Shown: positions 44,289-56,572 of the stretch, piece after piece
How the letters are laid out: every line of letters starts with the position of its first letter
Position numbering within the stretch: position 1 is the stretch's first letter
Assembly (NCBI GenBank): GCA_963989385.1
Contig: OZ022501.1
Span: 99,036,502-99,100,501 of the forward strand
Reading direction: 5' to 3'
Source of the DNA: Ctena decussata
Taxonomy: Eukaryota > Mollusca > Bivalvia > Lucinida > Lucinidae
Length of the DNA stretch: 64,000 nucleotides
Made by a program: the position numbers and the translations under genes
Notes under the pieces: model-generated
What the model was told of the DNA's origin: nothing
Seen by the model: the letters and a program-made list of their open reading frames with translations, nothing else
Databases searched by the model: none

Positions 44289-45652
44289 TAGTATTCCTCA
44301 AAATTATTGAGAATTTTTTGCAAAGTGAAAATTAAGCACTAGTAGTTGACAGATCATGTATATACTTAATATCTTTGTTTACTTAGTTAACAACATCCCT
44401 CTGTGAACTTTTTGGCATAACAGTATTACTCACATGTTTGGGTCACATATATTATCTCCCCTTGAACTGTGCCACCCAGAGATTTTTTGTCTGACTGAAA
44501 AATTATGTACCCTTACCAATTAAAACCGGTATTTGTGGAAAAGATAATGACAAATCAGTTGATATTTGAATGGTTGTATCATCTAGAGATAAGGTGTTGG
44601 AGAACTGAAAACAGAATTTTGTGTGAACTTGTCGGCTGTAGTTACTGCTGGCGTTCAAACACGTGACTTCATTTCGAAAAAGTGTCCGAAATTGGGGAAA
44701 ATTGCAATTTTTGACAGAGGGTATATTGTTCTGATTCAGTCTTATTCTCTACATCTAAATGGAAACAGCACAAAAATATATTTTTGTTAGGCTTAGTAAA
44801 CGTGCTTTAAGGGATATGAGTTTTGACATGATTATCTATACCTTGCCAAAAATATTCCGTTCAGATCACTAACAGATCAGATTTTTTGCTGTTTCTGATA
44901 CCTTCAATATTCTTCCTCTAATATAACAGCCAGTCGCTGACTTAGAAACTTAAATTAGTAACTTTAAATCATGCAGAATATTAAAGGCAACATTAATAAT
45001 GTAGATGCTGTTGAACAATGGAGAAAATAAACTATTTCACTTGAGATAGTCTATTTCTAGCAAAGGTAGTACAGCAAAACACAGTCGAAATCAAGGGACA
45101 TATTTTTACAGGGGTGTACCCTAGCACATCCTTGCATACCACTGACGAAAGAAAATGCATCATATTGTCATTTTTGTATATCAAACTTGAAAACGAGGTT
45201 CTTTTATTGTATTTTACGCGTTTAAAATATTGTTAAATATGTATGGCTAGCAACTGTGTGCCAAAATGCAATTCTCAATAATTTTGAGGAATACTGCTTA
45301 GAAACTTAAATTAGTAACTTTAAATCATGCAGAATATTAAAGGCAACATTAATAATGTAGATGCTGTTGAACAATGGAGAAAATAAACTATTTCACTTGA
45401 GATAGTCTATTTCTAGCAAAGGTAGTACAGCAAAACACAGTCGAAATCAAGGGACATATTTTTACAGGGGTGTACCCTAGCACATCCTTGCATACCACTG
45501 ACGAAAGAAAATGCATCATATTGTCATTTTTGTATATCAAACTTGAAAACGAGGTTCTTTTATTGTATTTTACGCGTTTAAAATATTGTTAAATATGTAT
45601 GGCTAGCAACTGTGTGCCAAAATGCAATTCTCAATAATTTTGAGGAATACTG
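44289..45652. mobile_element. TA-flanked TIR element with a duplicated right end
   Basis: The left end TAGTATTCCTCAAAATTATT and the inverse of AATAATTTTGAGGAATACTG pair over about 26 bp and both are bordered by TA. The right 356 bp are present twice in direct tandem (44941-45296 and 45297-45652) with no difference that I can see, so the right terminus occurs twice. No transposase frame is visible. Tc1/mariner-like by its TA site. Confidence 0.8.
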
Positions 45653-45730
45653 TACTGTCTGCAGTAGTTAACATTGAGCCTATGGGAATTTGAACTACCA
45701 ACGTCCACTATGCATCCAAATTTCACTTCA

Positions 45731-45829
45731 TCCTACCCTCGTAACCACTACAATTTTCATATATAATTATTCCTCATATACATATTCATCATAATCAGGT
45801 TATATTACAGTGGTTACGAGGGTAGGAGT
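45731..45829. repeat. Short foldback MITE
   Basis: TCCTACCCTCGTAACCACT and its exact inverse AGTGGTTACGAGGGTAGGA bracket about 60 AT-rich bases; partial pairing continues outside. It can form a hairpin of about 100 bp. Confidence 0.85.
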
Positions 45830-46027
45830 AAACGAAAAATGAACTTTTTGGGTACATTTTCATGTATCCAACACTAAGACTTAAGGATTTATATCAAAAT
45901 CGCAGCAGTTTATGTTGTAACCGATAGAAAACAGAGGCATTATTCGACACAACACGGCTTTCTCAAAGTGTTCAGCTATGTAGTATGTGTTCCTAATGCC
46001 CCAACCAGGGATTCCGTGTGTGTGTGT

Positions 46028-46274
46028 GGGGGGGGGGGGGGGGGGCGCAACACTGGGCATGCGTATATCGGTATGGTGTAATATGCGTATGTAAGGGGAA
46101 TGTATGTAAGGCGTTAGACTGAATGTCCTCCATCATCATGCTGTGATATAACCTCTGATGTTTTATGCGTATCAGTATGGCGTAATATGCGTATGTAACG
46201 GGAATGTATGTAAGGCGTTACACTGAATGTCCTCCATCATCATGCTGTGATATAACCTCTGATGTTATAATGTT
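46028..46274. repeat. G run and a ~109-bp tandem duplication
   Basis: A run of about 17 G at 46028-46045 follows GTGTGTGTG. Then a unit from TGCGTAT(A)TC(A)GTATGG to ATAACCTCTGATGTT occurs twice (about 46060-46164 and 46168-46274) with few differences. Confidence 0.9.
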
Positions 46275-47639
46275 GCGACGTGGTCAGATGATGCAGTATA
46301 CCTCTGCCTGAAGCTGATGCATTGTAAAATTCTGTGACCTTGAACTTTGGTCCACTAACTTTGTATGAAAAGTTACTCGGATGAGCTTTTTCCTTACGTC
46401 TTTTGGTATCTTTGCATTGGGGTAAGAGTGCTAATATTTTATCAGATCATATCCGTTAAATGTAGGAACTGTAAAGCATCCATGCACACTGAGCTTCAAT
46501 TTTATGCATGGACCAGGGTTTTCACTTATTTCTCAACACGGTTTTTGGATTCGCAACATAATTACAAATATTTGGTCAGTCAATGGATGCAAAAAAATCC
46601 TCATATTATTTATAGGTTACTGTGACATATATTTAAAAGGTCACTGTTCTTTTTCTCATATATTCAACATTATATATGCATCATACTAAAGACAATGGTT
46701 CAGTCAGACATTGCAAATGACGTCAAACTATTTGTAGGTCATTGTGACTTGTATTTCTGGATCCATTTAATAAATGTTAATTTTGAACTAACATTTAATT
46801 GAATCTTCCTCGGACGGAATAGTAAGTCACTTCAGCGCTGCGTCTCGTTTGGTACTACATGTAGGTCCCTGTGACCTTAATTTCATGGTTCACTGATTTT
46901 GTCGAATGTTTTAAACATCTGTACCTGTGTAGCATTCATAAATACGTAATATTTCATACGTGTTTATAAATATTTGATATGATGAAGCTTTCATTATATG
47001 TATAAGTAGTGTATAATGCTTAAGAAAAGAAGAAGGTTGATGTCCTTTCCACGCACTTGCCAATGCACAAGCGTGCAAAGCATTTCGGCAAGAATACATT
47101 TGCTTAACAATATTGGTCGGGTAGAATCGACTTCCTGTTCATTTGTTTCATTTTTTTCACAAAACCAAACGCTTTACATGCTCATTATTGTGTTAATAAA
47201 CACTTGTAAAATCTACTTTTCTGAGGCTTCGTAAAAATTCAAATAAAATTTCTACTTACTCCATGTTTTTAGCGAAAATATCTCTTTTAGACTGTGGATA
47301 AGAACCAAAAGTATTATATTTGTCAGTTTGGAGGGCTGATATGTCAGCGGAATTGCTGATTATATCGAAAAACCGCAGGTAGTTAGTGCACCCCGTTCAG
47401 TACCCTATATGCAATAAACCGGAAGTCACGTGATTATTTATGAAACCGCAAACTTAAAAATGTGCTTATATAAACTGCCAAATACCAAGCTTTTATAAAC
47501 ATAAATTTTATCAAGATCGGTCGTGGGCACAAAAACGGCCAAAGTGTAACCCGTCCTTTGTTCGCCACCCCTACAAACATGCAACGATATCGTTAGATAT
47601 TTTAATCAAGAACTTATATTTTGTTAAGTGCTCTCTGTT
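46275..47639. other. No gene recognised
   Basis: Several short open frames without recognisable domains or mutual support. The end of the stretch (47480-47640) may be the 5' leader of the LINE that follows. Confidence 0.4.
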
Positions 47640-47644
47640 CTTAT

Positions 47645-50600
47645 TTTCTGTAACGGTCTTGGTATTATGGTTATTCAGCATCTCACTCAAATGTGGTGAT
47701 ATTGCTGAAAATCCAGGGCCATCATCGAGCTCAGTTTCTAGTTCAATATCTGGCATTTTTAATTGTTTCCCTCCTGCCATATTATAATCATTTGAGTATA
47801 TGTCACTTAAACATACAAAGTATTGTTCTTAAGCTCGATATTCTACAGTTCGAAAAGCAACAGTCTGACATATATATCTTCACAGAAACATGGTTTACTG
47901 ATACTATAAATAGCGATGAACTAAAAGTCATAAATTTTCAAAAGCCATTTCGATGTGACAGAGATACTCGTTCCGGAGGGGTGGCTATATATGTCAAAGA
48001 ACAAATTGTCTGCTTTAGACGCACCGACTGAGAAGTCAAAAACCTAGAATGTACTTGGCTTCAGGTAAAAACTCGAGGTCGAAATATCTTAATATGCGGA
48101 ATGTACAGACCACATTATGCTTCAGTATCTTATTGGAATCTAATACATGAATATTTTGATCGAGCTAAAACACAAGCATAAAAGACATCTTTCTACTAGG
48201 CGATCTCAATAACGATATCTGAACACTGTTAGATCTAAACAATTGACAGATTTCTTAGTAACTTTTAACCTTCAACAACGTATACCGGAACCAACTCATT
48301 ATACTGAATCTTCCTCATCTTTAATAGATATTATTGTTGCTAACTCGACACAGAATGTATTAGCTTGTGAAGCGTGTGACCCGTTTATTCCTGACCTTGT
48401 TAGATACCACATACCAATTGCTGTCCTTTTGAAATTCTTAAAGCCGAAACAAAGCTCATTTAAACTTAAAATTTGGAAATATGCAGATGGTAACTATGAC
48501 CTATACAGACAAATACCCATTGCTGTCCTTTTGAAATTCTTAAAGCCAAAACAAAGCTCATTTAAACGTAAAATTTGGAAATATGCAGAAGGTAACTATG
48601 ACCTATACAGACAATTACTAGCAGAATCAGACTGGGAGCAAATACTGACTGGCCAACCGGAATATGTAACAGAACAAATAACTACTACAATTCTTAAGGC
48701 TGCAACAGTTTCCATCCCTAATGAGTATGTAACTATACGGCCCGCCGACCCCCCATAGATGCACAACGAAATACGTAAGCTAATTCGACAGAGGAAACGA
48801 CTTCATAAAAAAGCAAAGCGTATTGATACTGTTCAAATTTGGCGCAAATTTCGAAAATTAAGAAATAAAATTGTTAAAGAAATAAGAACCTCAACACTCA
48901 ACTATGAAAACCGAATAGCCAGTTTACTTAAAACCAATATACAGAATATTAGAACCTGGTGGAAATGATCTAAACAAGTGCTAAATCTAGATAAAAAGGA
49001 GGACACAATCCCAAGTCTGTACTATAATAACACCACATTCGAAAATGATGAAGATAAGGCTGAGATTATTTTATTTCTCAAACTCAGTTGGACGATTCTG
49101 CAGTTACTCTGCCCGACTTAGTACTTCCTCCTTACCAGTTAATAGACTCAATCACTATTAGCCCTCAAGACGTTCTTGATATTTTGAATTCCCTTGATAC
49201 CACAAAAGCATCAGGGCCAGATCTAATCAATCCACGATTATTAAAGGAAGCTGCCCATGGATTATATATTCCTTTAAGTATATTCTTCTCTCGGCTCATT
49301 ATCCTTGGCAAATTTCCTCAAGCCTGGAAAAACGGGAACTTGACACCTAACCATAAAAAGATGCGCGCAACTTACCAAATAACTATAGACCGATATACTT
49401 GCTTAGAGTTCTTTGTAAAAAAAATGGAAAGTGCCGTCCATAAACAGGTTTATATTTATTGTATTTCAAATAACGTATTCACTCTCCATCAGTCTGGCTT
49501 TATAAAAGGTGACTCAACAACTTATCAACTTTTACATCTGTATAATTCCTTTTGTGAGGCTGTGGGTTCCGGAAAAGAAGAACGAGTCATCTTTTTTGAC
49601 ATAAGCAAAGCTTTTGATCGCGTATGGCATAGAGGGCTTATACATAAATTGCAGGGGACTGGTCTTTCGGGAGAAATTTTAAACTGGTTTTTCGACTTTC
49701 TAACAAGTAGACAACAAAGGGTAGTACTAAATGGCAAAGCATTAGCTTATAAGACTGTATCAGCCAGGGTTCCTCAGGGGTCAATACTAGGCCCATTACT
49801 ATTTTAGTATACATAAATGACATTGTTAATGAGATTAATTGTAATGTAAAACTCTTTGCCGACGATACATGCCTATATATCATTGTCGAAAACCCGATAG
49901 TCTCAGCTAATATACTAAATGAAAATCTTTCCAAAGTTCATTCGTGGGCCAACCCATGGTTAGAAGATTTTAATCCAACAAAAACGGAATCGATGATGAT
50001 CTCAAGGAAAAGAAACAAACTATTCCATCCAGAACTTATCATGAACAACACGCAAATAGCTGAAGTTAATACTCATCGTCTTCTCCAGCGACTGTGGCTG
50101 GCATACCCACATCTTCACGATTACAGGAAAAGGTTGGCAACGCATTAACACATGGAGGTCATTTAAATTTCGGCTCGACAGGAAATCTTTAGAAAGAATG
50201 TATATATCTTACATACGACCTGTCCTTGAGTACATGGCATCGTATGGGACAACTGTAATAATGATGACAAGAAAGCTGTTGAAAAAATTCAAAATGAAGC
50301 ATTACGAATTATAACCGGTGCAACGAAATTATGCAGTATTGCAAAACTATATCACGAAACAGGATTTCATACATTAGAAGATCGAAGAAATAAACAAAAA
50401 CTGATAACCTTTTAAAAAATTCAAACAATCTTTTCCCTTTATATCTTAGTCGTCTGGTGCCTCTTCAAGTTCGAGAAACTCAGACTACTTACTTCGTAAT
50501 TTGTCTAATAATTCGACAGTTCATGCAAATTCAAACCTATACTATAAATCATTTCTTCCGTCTGTAATAAGACTTTGGAATAACCTGCCACTACTGGTGA

Positions 50601-50960
50601 GAAAAAACCTTCAAGAAAAACCTTAAGGGCCAAGAAAGAAAACCACCTGTTTCTTTGTATATGGCAATAGGGCAGCCCAAATATACCACACGAGATTACG
50701 ACTCGAGTGTAGCTCTCTTAATTTTCATTTATTTAAGAAAAACCTTACTGACAGCCCCAGGTGTTCATGTGGCCAAACTGAGACAGTTAAACATTATTTA
50801 TTTGATTGTATAAATTATACCCAACTACGTCACCAGGTCTTGTCCGATTTTCCCCATCTTCCCGTAAACGTCTTGATAAGTGGCAATTCAGATTTGCCTA
50901 ATGGGGAAAACGAAACCGTTTTTGACTCTGTCCAAAAGTTCATCACCTTAACGGGACGTT
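47645..50960 (+). pseudogene. LINE ORF2 remnant (EN-RT)
   Basis: The frame entering at 47691 reads CGDIAENPGP after a hydrophobic stretch, resembling 2A-like sequences at the N-terminus of some LINE polyproteins. Endonuclease signatures follow at 47810-48030 (HLNIQSI, IFTETWF) and 48240-48760. Reverse transcriptase motifs are at 49210-49900: KASGPD, FFDISKAFDRVWH, PQGSILGPLLF and LFADDTCLY, the last in a different frame after a break at about 49805. The C-terminal C-x-C...H...C region is near 50750-50820. Frameshifts or stops occur near 48030, 48240, 48757, 48967, 49805 and beyond. A 102-bp in-frame tandem duplication lies at 48412-48615. Confidence 0.8.
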
Positions 50961-51214
50961 TCACCCGTGTTCCCACATGAAACACCTGCTGTCGTCGTTC
51001 AGGATCAGGTGCACAAGTCTGTTGCACGACCGCGAAGTGAAAGTGGAATTTTCGCATGTGATTTTGTTCTGCGAGACTTGCCGATCGGGAGGAAAACTAA
51101 TTCTAAAATGGAAACGATTTGTTTGTGTCAGAGCGCTGTATTTTTTCCTTAAAGATCAAGGTCCGGACATAGCGATTGGTTCTGTTTTCTATATCTATTT
51201 TACCAGCTATTTCA

Positions 51215-51219
<5 letters not shown>
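50961..51219 (+). other. LINE 3' region, unassigned
   Basis: Between the last LINE coding signal and the microsatellite; it has an open frame (from 50977) rich in basic and cysteine residues that I do not recognise. Confidence 0.35.

Positions 51220-51261
<42 letters not shown>
51220..51261. repeat. (CT)n microsatellite
   Basis: About 20 uninterrupted CT dinucleotides, directly left of a TIR element. Confidence 0.97.
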
Positions 51262-51263
<2 letters not shown>

Positions 51264-51270
51264 ATATATT

Positions 51271-52287
51271 CAAGGGTTGATCCAGAAGTAATGTCACTGT
51301 GTCCATTACGCGCTTATTCATCGTAGCATTATTATAAAAATTATATCAAGTTACACTGTAATTCAATTCCAATTAACAGATAAAATATAAAGTTGGAATC
51401 TTTTTTCCGTTCTAGTTATATAGACGTTCAAAGTACGCCACCGACGCAATCGCGCCGCACGTTAAAATAACGTTGCTTACATGAACATAATTTTAAAAAG
51501 AAATTACAAATCAAAATCAAACTAACGCGCCAAATCAGATGAAAATTTGATATGATGACGAAATATATTTCTACTGCCCACTGTTGAAACTTTGATAGCG
51601 TCATTGCAGTTTGACGTTCGCTAGTTAGTGCCAATGTTTGTTACTGCCGAGTGAAAAAATGTGGATTTCTGACAAAAGCGTCAGCGCATATTTATGCGGT
51701 TTTGCCACAAATTAAGAATATCAACATAAGAGACTCAAGAGCGTTTTAACTAAACATGCGGTGATATAACAGTGATTATAAAGTTTGTTTAAGGTGCAAT
51801 CAGAGCTGTAGTGATGCAAATGATTCGCTAGAGGGTCGTCTGACAACCGGGCGGTCTTTATGTACAGTGTCAGACAATAACGTCACTCTAGTTAAGACCC
51901 CATATATGAATGTCGATGTTCTGCAATTCGAATACTGTGTAAATTCTTGAACCTGAGCTGCGGGGCTGCTCAAATGATAATGCAAGTTGAGATAAACATG
52001 AGTGAATAGACATTAGTACTATGCTAAAACAGCGAAGATGCTACTTTGGGCATGACACAATATCGAAACTTCGTCTGGAACGTCGACAACGTCGTTGACG
52101 TGCGGCGCGTGTCGTTTACATGCCTTCCGTCTAGCTCTATATCTCGATAACTGAGCACTATATTTTTATGACATTTTCAGACCATAATACAAATAGATTA
52201 AGGTAATTGGATACGAATTTATTTTGCTTTCCCTTAATTCTACACGATTTTATAGCTGCAGTGACATTACTTCTGGATCAACCCTCG
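51271..52287. mobile_element. Mariner-like non-autonomous element, 1.0 kb
   Basis: The left end CAAGGGTTGATCCAGAAGTA pairs with the inverse of the right end TACTTCTGGATCAACCCTCG over about 27 bp with one mismatch. TA follows the right end; the left side reads TT, a decayed TA. No transposase frame recognised. Confidence 0.8.
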
Positions 52288-52542
52288 TATAATATAGCTT
52301 ACTCACAGTATTGTAAATGTTTACTGGATTTTCTTTTTATGTCTCCCTTCTTCATTTAAGGTATTTTGTTTACCACAAATTCTTCTCATACATATTAAAA
52401 GAAATTAAACACGAACTCGTTTATTCAAAGTAATTTCTGAACTCAATTTTTGTATGTATTATTTGTCATAAGGATAAGATCTCTATAAGCACTATGCTTG
52501 TTTTCTAATCCTATATTGTATCTATGTGTTTATGTATATATA

Positions 52543-53453
52543 CGAGGGGTGTTCGAAAAGATTTGCAAATGGCGTAATAACTTGATAACGACTATAAAGA
52601 CAGAATTACTGATAGCAAAAACACATCAAGCTATGTTATGCCTACAAAAGTTTGCAAACACGCCTATATTTTCTTAAAAGGACAAGTTTTAATCTTCTTT
52701 GAAAGAGGTATACCCTACAGGCACTGCAGAATTCTACTTTAGTGGGCCGTAATTCATATATGAACAGTCTTTTATTTTTTTTTTATTTTTGCTGCTTTAA
52801 GACAATGTCCAGACAATATTGTCCTGTAAATATGGCGGAAATTATATTCAAACTAGGTTCAGTACTGTCCCGTAAATATGTACTATCCGTGTTTCATGTT
52901 ATAGCAAATTCTCCCTTTCTACAAAAGTGATTATGATTTTGTTATGAAAGTAAGTCTGTTAGTAATAGAAATCTTGTCAGCAAGAGCATTTGCATGGATC
53001 AGCTAAAATCTGTCAATAAATTCAAATTAATGCAAAATATGAAACTGCTACAATCTTTCAAAAATGACGTTGACGTCAATTTTAATAGCGTCATAAGAAC
53101 TGCGCATTGTGTTGCAAGGAATGACTCGATAACAGTGCCACTCTTCTAACTTTTGTATGGATAATGTGGGCAACGATGGACATGCAGTTGACAAAGATAT
53201 ATTTTGTATTTATAACGATATTCGAATTAAGGGCCTAACACTGAAAAGATTTTACATGTAAAATTGACTCAGTGGTATGACTGGGGTCTAATAAAATGCA
53301 ATATAAGTCAGTAAGAAAAAGTGCCTTTGTAATTTGTTTGGTATCATTGTAAAGACCAAATGTAGTGCTTTCAGTATATGCATAGCATTTGTACCCAGCA
53401 TGCCCTTACACAAAGTTACGAGGCCATTTGCAAAACTTTTCGAACGCCCCTCG
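52543..53453. mobile_element. Mariner-like non-autonomous element, 911 bp
   Basis: The left end CGAGGGGTGTTCGAAAAG and the inverse of CTTTTCGAACGCCCCTCG pair over about 31 bp with two mismatches, and TA lies immediately outside both ends. The CGAGGGG(T/C)GTTCGAAAAG terminus resembles mariner-type TIRs. The interior lacks a transposase frame. It splits the LINE 3' tail. Confidence 0.85.
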
Positions 53454-53508
53454 TATATATATATAGCCTATGCTATGTTTACATAATTTGAATAAAATAC
53501 TGTTTAAA

Positions 53509-54169
53509 CCAATATTTTCGTATTCTTACAAGTTCATCTGCATTTCTCGCACTTTCTTCTGCTTATGGTCATCTAGAAATCTGTTGTCGAATGCTTAAAA
53601 TAATATTTACTGTTAATAATATTAATTGGGCTTCTGGTAACAGGGGTCTGAGGGCGTAGCCACCAGAAGCCACAGTAGTTTTGCTGAATAAATTGCACCT
53701 GGAGAGCTGAAATCAAACACACAGACATTAAATTTAACCACTGATAACAAAATTAATTGACAAAATCATCTACCCGACATGATTTTATAGACACTTTCAT
53801 ACCGTTGTCCTAGCAAATCAGTGAAATCATCTTTTTTTTTTTTTTTTTTTTTTTTGAATATGAAGCTGTTCAAGTTTTGTGTGTCGTTTCCATAAATGTC
53901 TTTAAGTTTTGAGTTTGAAGGAAAAGAGTCAGAAATTTTAGGAGTAATGGAGGGGTCTGGGGGCAAAGCCCCTCAGAAGCTGAGACATTTTTAAAAATGA
54001 AGACTGATGGAAGAATTTTGACACCCCCAATATGCTCATAAAATATATGACCCCTCCTGCTCCGAGGCTTATTGATTTCCGATCCCTCCCAGCAGTACAG
54101 CTCCAAAAGATTTCTGATCCCCCTTAAATGTACCCCACCCCCCACCTGATAATCCATGACTCGTCCCTT
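53509..54169. other. No gene; poly-T tract
   Basis: A T run of about 25 at 53831-53855. The phrases GGGGTCTG(A/G)GGGC near 53643 and 53952 suggest an old repeat. No coding sequence is supported. Confidence 0.5.
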
Positions 54170-54823
54170 ACATGTTGTATGCACAGTTGTTGTTCACTTA
54201 CCATTCCACATTTGTTGTATAAAATATAGTTCGGTTTCTCTTCTATATTAACTCATTTGGTGTTCTAGATGGAATATAAACGTATCCATACCAATTTTAG
54301 TGCGACAGACGCGGTTTCTGTATTTAAATTCTTCAGTGTCGCTAAACCCCAAAAGTTTGAAAGAAAGGTCTCGGCCGGCAACGAGCATCCTTCTCCGAGC
54401 CACACTTATTGTTGCACTCTGCGGGACACAGTAGCTGCAGACATCAGGTAAGAGACGCCTACGTATTAACCCGCGAGCGCTGGAGTCCCCCATCGAGCCA
54501 CCTCAGCCACTGTGTCTCGAGTAAAGCGACAGAAAGGGGCATGATTTTACTTTAATTGGCAAAATATGGAGATCAAGGTCCTTCTTTTGAGGTCAAACGA
54601 TTTTTTAACTTTTCATTCTTTGAAACGAAACAATTGTTCACTTGAATTAAACAATCGTATTTTATTTTCCGTGTGTATTGTAATGATTTTTTTAACAAAA
54701 ACTAAAACAATTAGAGAACCGCTTTTCTACTTATTTGTATTGAATGCCGCAATGTCATTTTCATGTGTGTGGCATCAGGTCACACCTTCAGCATCGCTCT
54801 GCCGCACAAGTAAAGGCTAGCAA
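54170..54823 (+). promoter_or_regulatory. Upstream block and TATA box of pseudogene D
   Basis: Shares with gene A the ACATGTTGTATGC(G/A)CAGTTGTTG phrase, the TATA box TATAAAATATAG (54218-54229), and from 54548 on a near-identical leader up to the ATG. It carries a ~270-bp insert (about 54278-54548) absent from A, C and E. Confidence 0.65.
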
Positions 54824-56572
54824 ATGGAAATAATCAAGCTCTTTAGATACTTCGCTGTTGTTTCTCGTATGCTCATATTCCATGGAGAAATTGCTGTAAC
54901 ATACCTACAGAAACTAGAGTCAAAACAAGAAGCGATGCATGCATGCACGAGTAGCGGGGGGGGGGGGGGTCTAGTGAACTATAAAGAAATACAAAATAAT
55001 CCTTCAGCTTCGAAGTATCTTGAGCAGCTCGAGAACGGAGCCACAGCTTGGATTGATGGTTATGCAGAGTTCTCTCCGTTTTAAAATTGGGAGGGATGTT
55101 ATTCTATAATAAACATGAGCACGGTATACACATTTGAAATGGAAGCTAGAAGTTTATTTTTGTGTTCAAAAGAGTGCTTGCGACATGATGCTAATACATG
55201 GTATTTCGGAGTAAAGGATACGACCTGTTACTGTATCGATTCTCAATCTGATGTTTTATTAGATATTGACGTGATAGAACCTGTTTTGTGTAATATTTCT
55301 TGTTCCAACAATGGTATTGATTCTTGTGGTGGAGACTTGCATATGGACTTATACGGGACACAGTTAGTGGGTAAAATGAACTGGGGACAAAAAGAGCCCA
55401 TCAATCGGCAATGTGTTTATTATTAACAAAAAACAACCATCGAACCATCAACCATTGCTGCAACAGCAGCATACGTACAGAACCATCGAAACATACACAG
55501 CCTCTTGTCACAAGCTGTACATTGATGGGTATGTGTGCAGGGAAGTGGAGGGTTCTATTCTTTCAACTGTTGACTGTACCAAAACTTACGAGCGTCCTCA
55601 ACTTTTTTGTTTTAAAGCAAAACCTTCGACAAGGCAGAAAGCATATAAAGATTGCTTAGGGATAAAGAGGGGACTCAGCTTTTACAGCAGTTTTACAAAA
55701 ACTGCAGGTTCAATCAATCATAAGTATTGGACAAGCTATTTCCGGAGCTTCAGACTCTTTGACAATGGAACTAAATGTGACAACACAGTTTGCATAGCAG
55801 CTACCAAAGTTAACGACATTATTTATTTTGAGCCAGATGATTGTTCTGTGGAGAAATATTTTCTGTGTCAGTATAACGATCTAAAAGTCTTAACATCTGG
55901 GGCCGTATTCATAAAACAACTTAAGTGGTTGCTATGCTGTTGCTAAGGCTAAATTTCTTTGAAGGAGATTCCCTACAACTATGAAATTTGCTCTGGAGGA
56001 ACAGTCTTACAAAGACTATTCCTCCAGACCAAATTTCATAGTTTTAGGGAATCTCCTTTATAGATATTTAGCCTTAGCAACAGCATAGCAACGACTTAAG
56101 TGGCTTTATGAATACGGCCCCAGTTTCACAGGATTCACGCATTCAAACGGATTCAAGTATGGGATATGTATCCCTTGCAGTTTCTGTAGTCGCGATGGCC
56201 GTTACAACTTTGGTTATCATTCTGCTGTACAAGTTAAAGAAATGGATAACTCTCGCTGTTTTACCTCGCATAACTTCACGTCATCGTGCGGATAGTGTTG
56301 TCCAAAATCCGATACAGCGGAATGACAAGAACAACTCACTGGTGAGTAGTTCTTGTCATTACGCAGCACCGGACTGTGAAACTCGTTCACTGGGTACCCA
56401 GCGCTAACAGCCTACAGAACAATCTGGTTCTCAGCTTCCCCTTGCAGAATCCTCGTTTGTGGAAGAAAGTCTTTATACTGTTAAACTGCATCATGTTTAT
56501 GAAGGACTGTCGGATGACAGACAGCAAGCTACCTATGAAGTTATTTCACAGTCAAAAAACAGGAAACAGTAG
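54824..56572 (+). pseudogene. Receptor D, recent broken duplicate of gene A
   Basis: Nearly identical to gene A over its length but with five lesions: an in-frame TAA at 55082-55084 before the WSC domain; a one-base insertion with stop at about 55424-55434 between the WSC domain and the second half of the first CTLD; a 221-bp MITE at 55900-56120 just before the membrane span; and a TAA at 56405-56407 in the tail. It also has a G-run expansion near 54957 that adds two glycines in frame. Unlike A, D keeps the cysteine matching Arg260. The tail frame past the last stop still encodes YEGL-x8-YEVI. Confidence 0.9.
55900..56120. mobile_element. Harbinger-like foldback MITE inside pseudogene D
   Basis: The ends GGGCCGTATTCATAAA and TTTATGAATACGGCCC are inverted copies, and pairing continues with few mismatches to the centre (GGAGATTCCCTA, GGAGGAA.AGTC), so the element is a full-length hairpin. 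Gene A gives the empty site ACATCTGTTTCAC; the insert is bordered by CTG and CAG, fitting a CWG target duplication with one change. Confidence 0.85.

Larger units (their letters stand above)
47640..53508 (+). mobile_element. Jockey/CR1-like LINE with two nested DNA elements
   Basis: Non-LTR retrotransposon remnant: a 2A-like motif, apurinic endonuclease, reverse transcriptase and a cysteine-histidine C-terminal region (47640-50960), then a 3' tail. The tail is interrupted by two TIR elements (51271-52287 and 52543-53453) and ends AATAAAATACTGTTTAAAC, as does the truncated copy at 16108. Many stops and frameshifts show it is inactive. Confidence 0.8.

Noticed and set aside
51271..52287. LINE 3' UTR hairpin as a functional RNA structure
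   Set aside because: The inverted repeats lie 1 kb apart with a TA border, which is better explained by an inserted DNA element.
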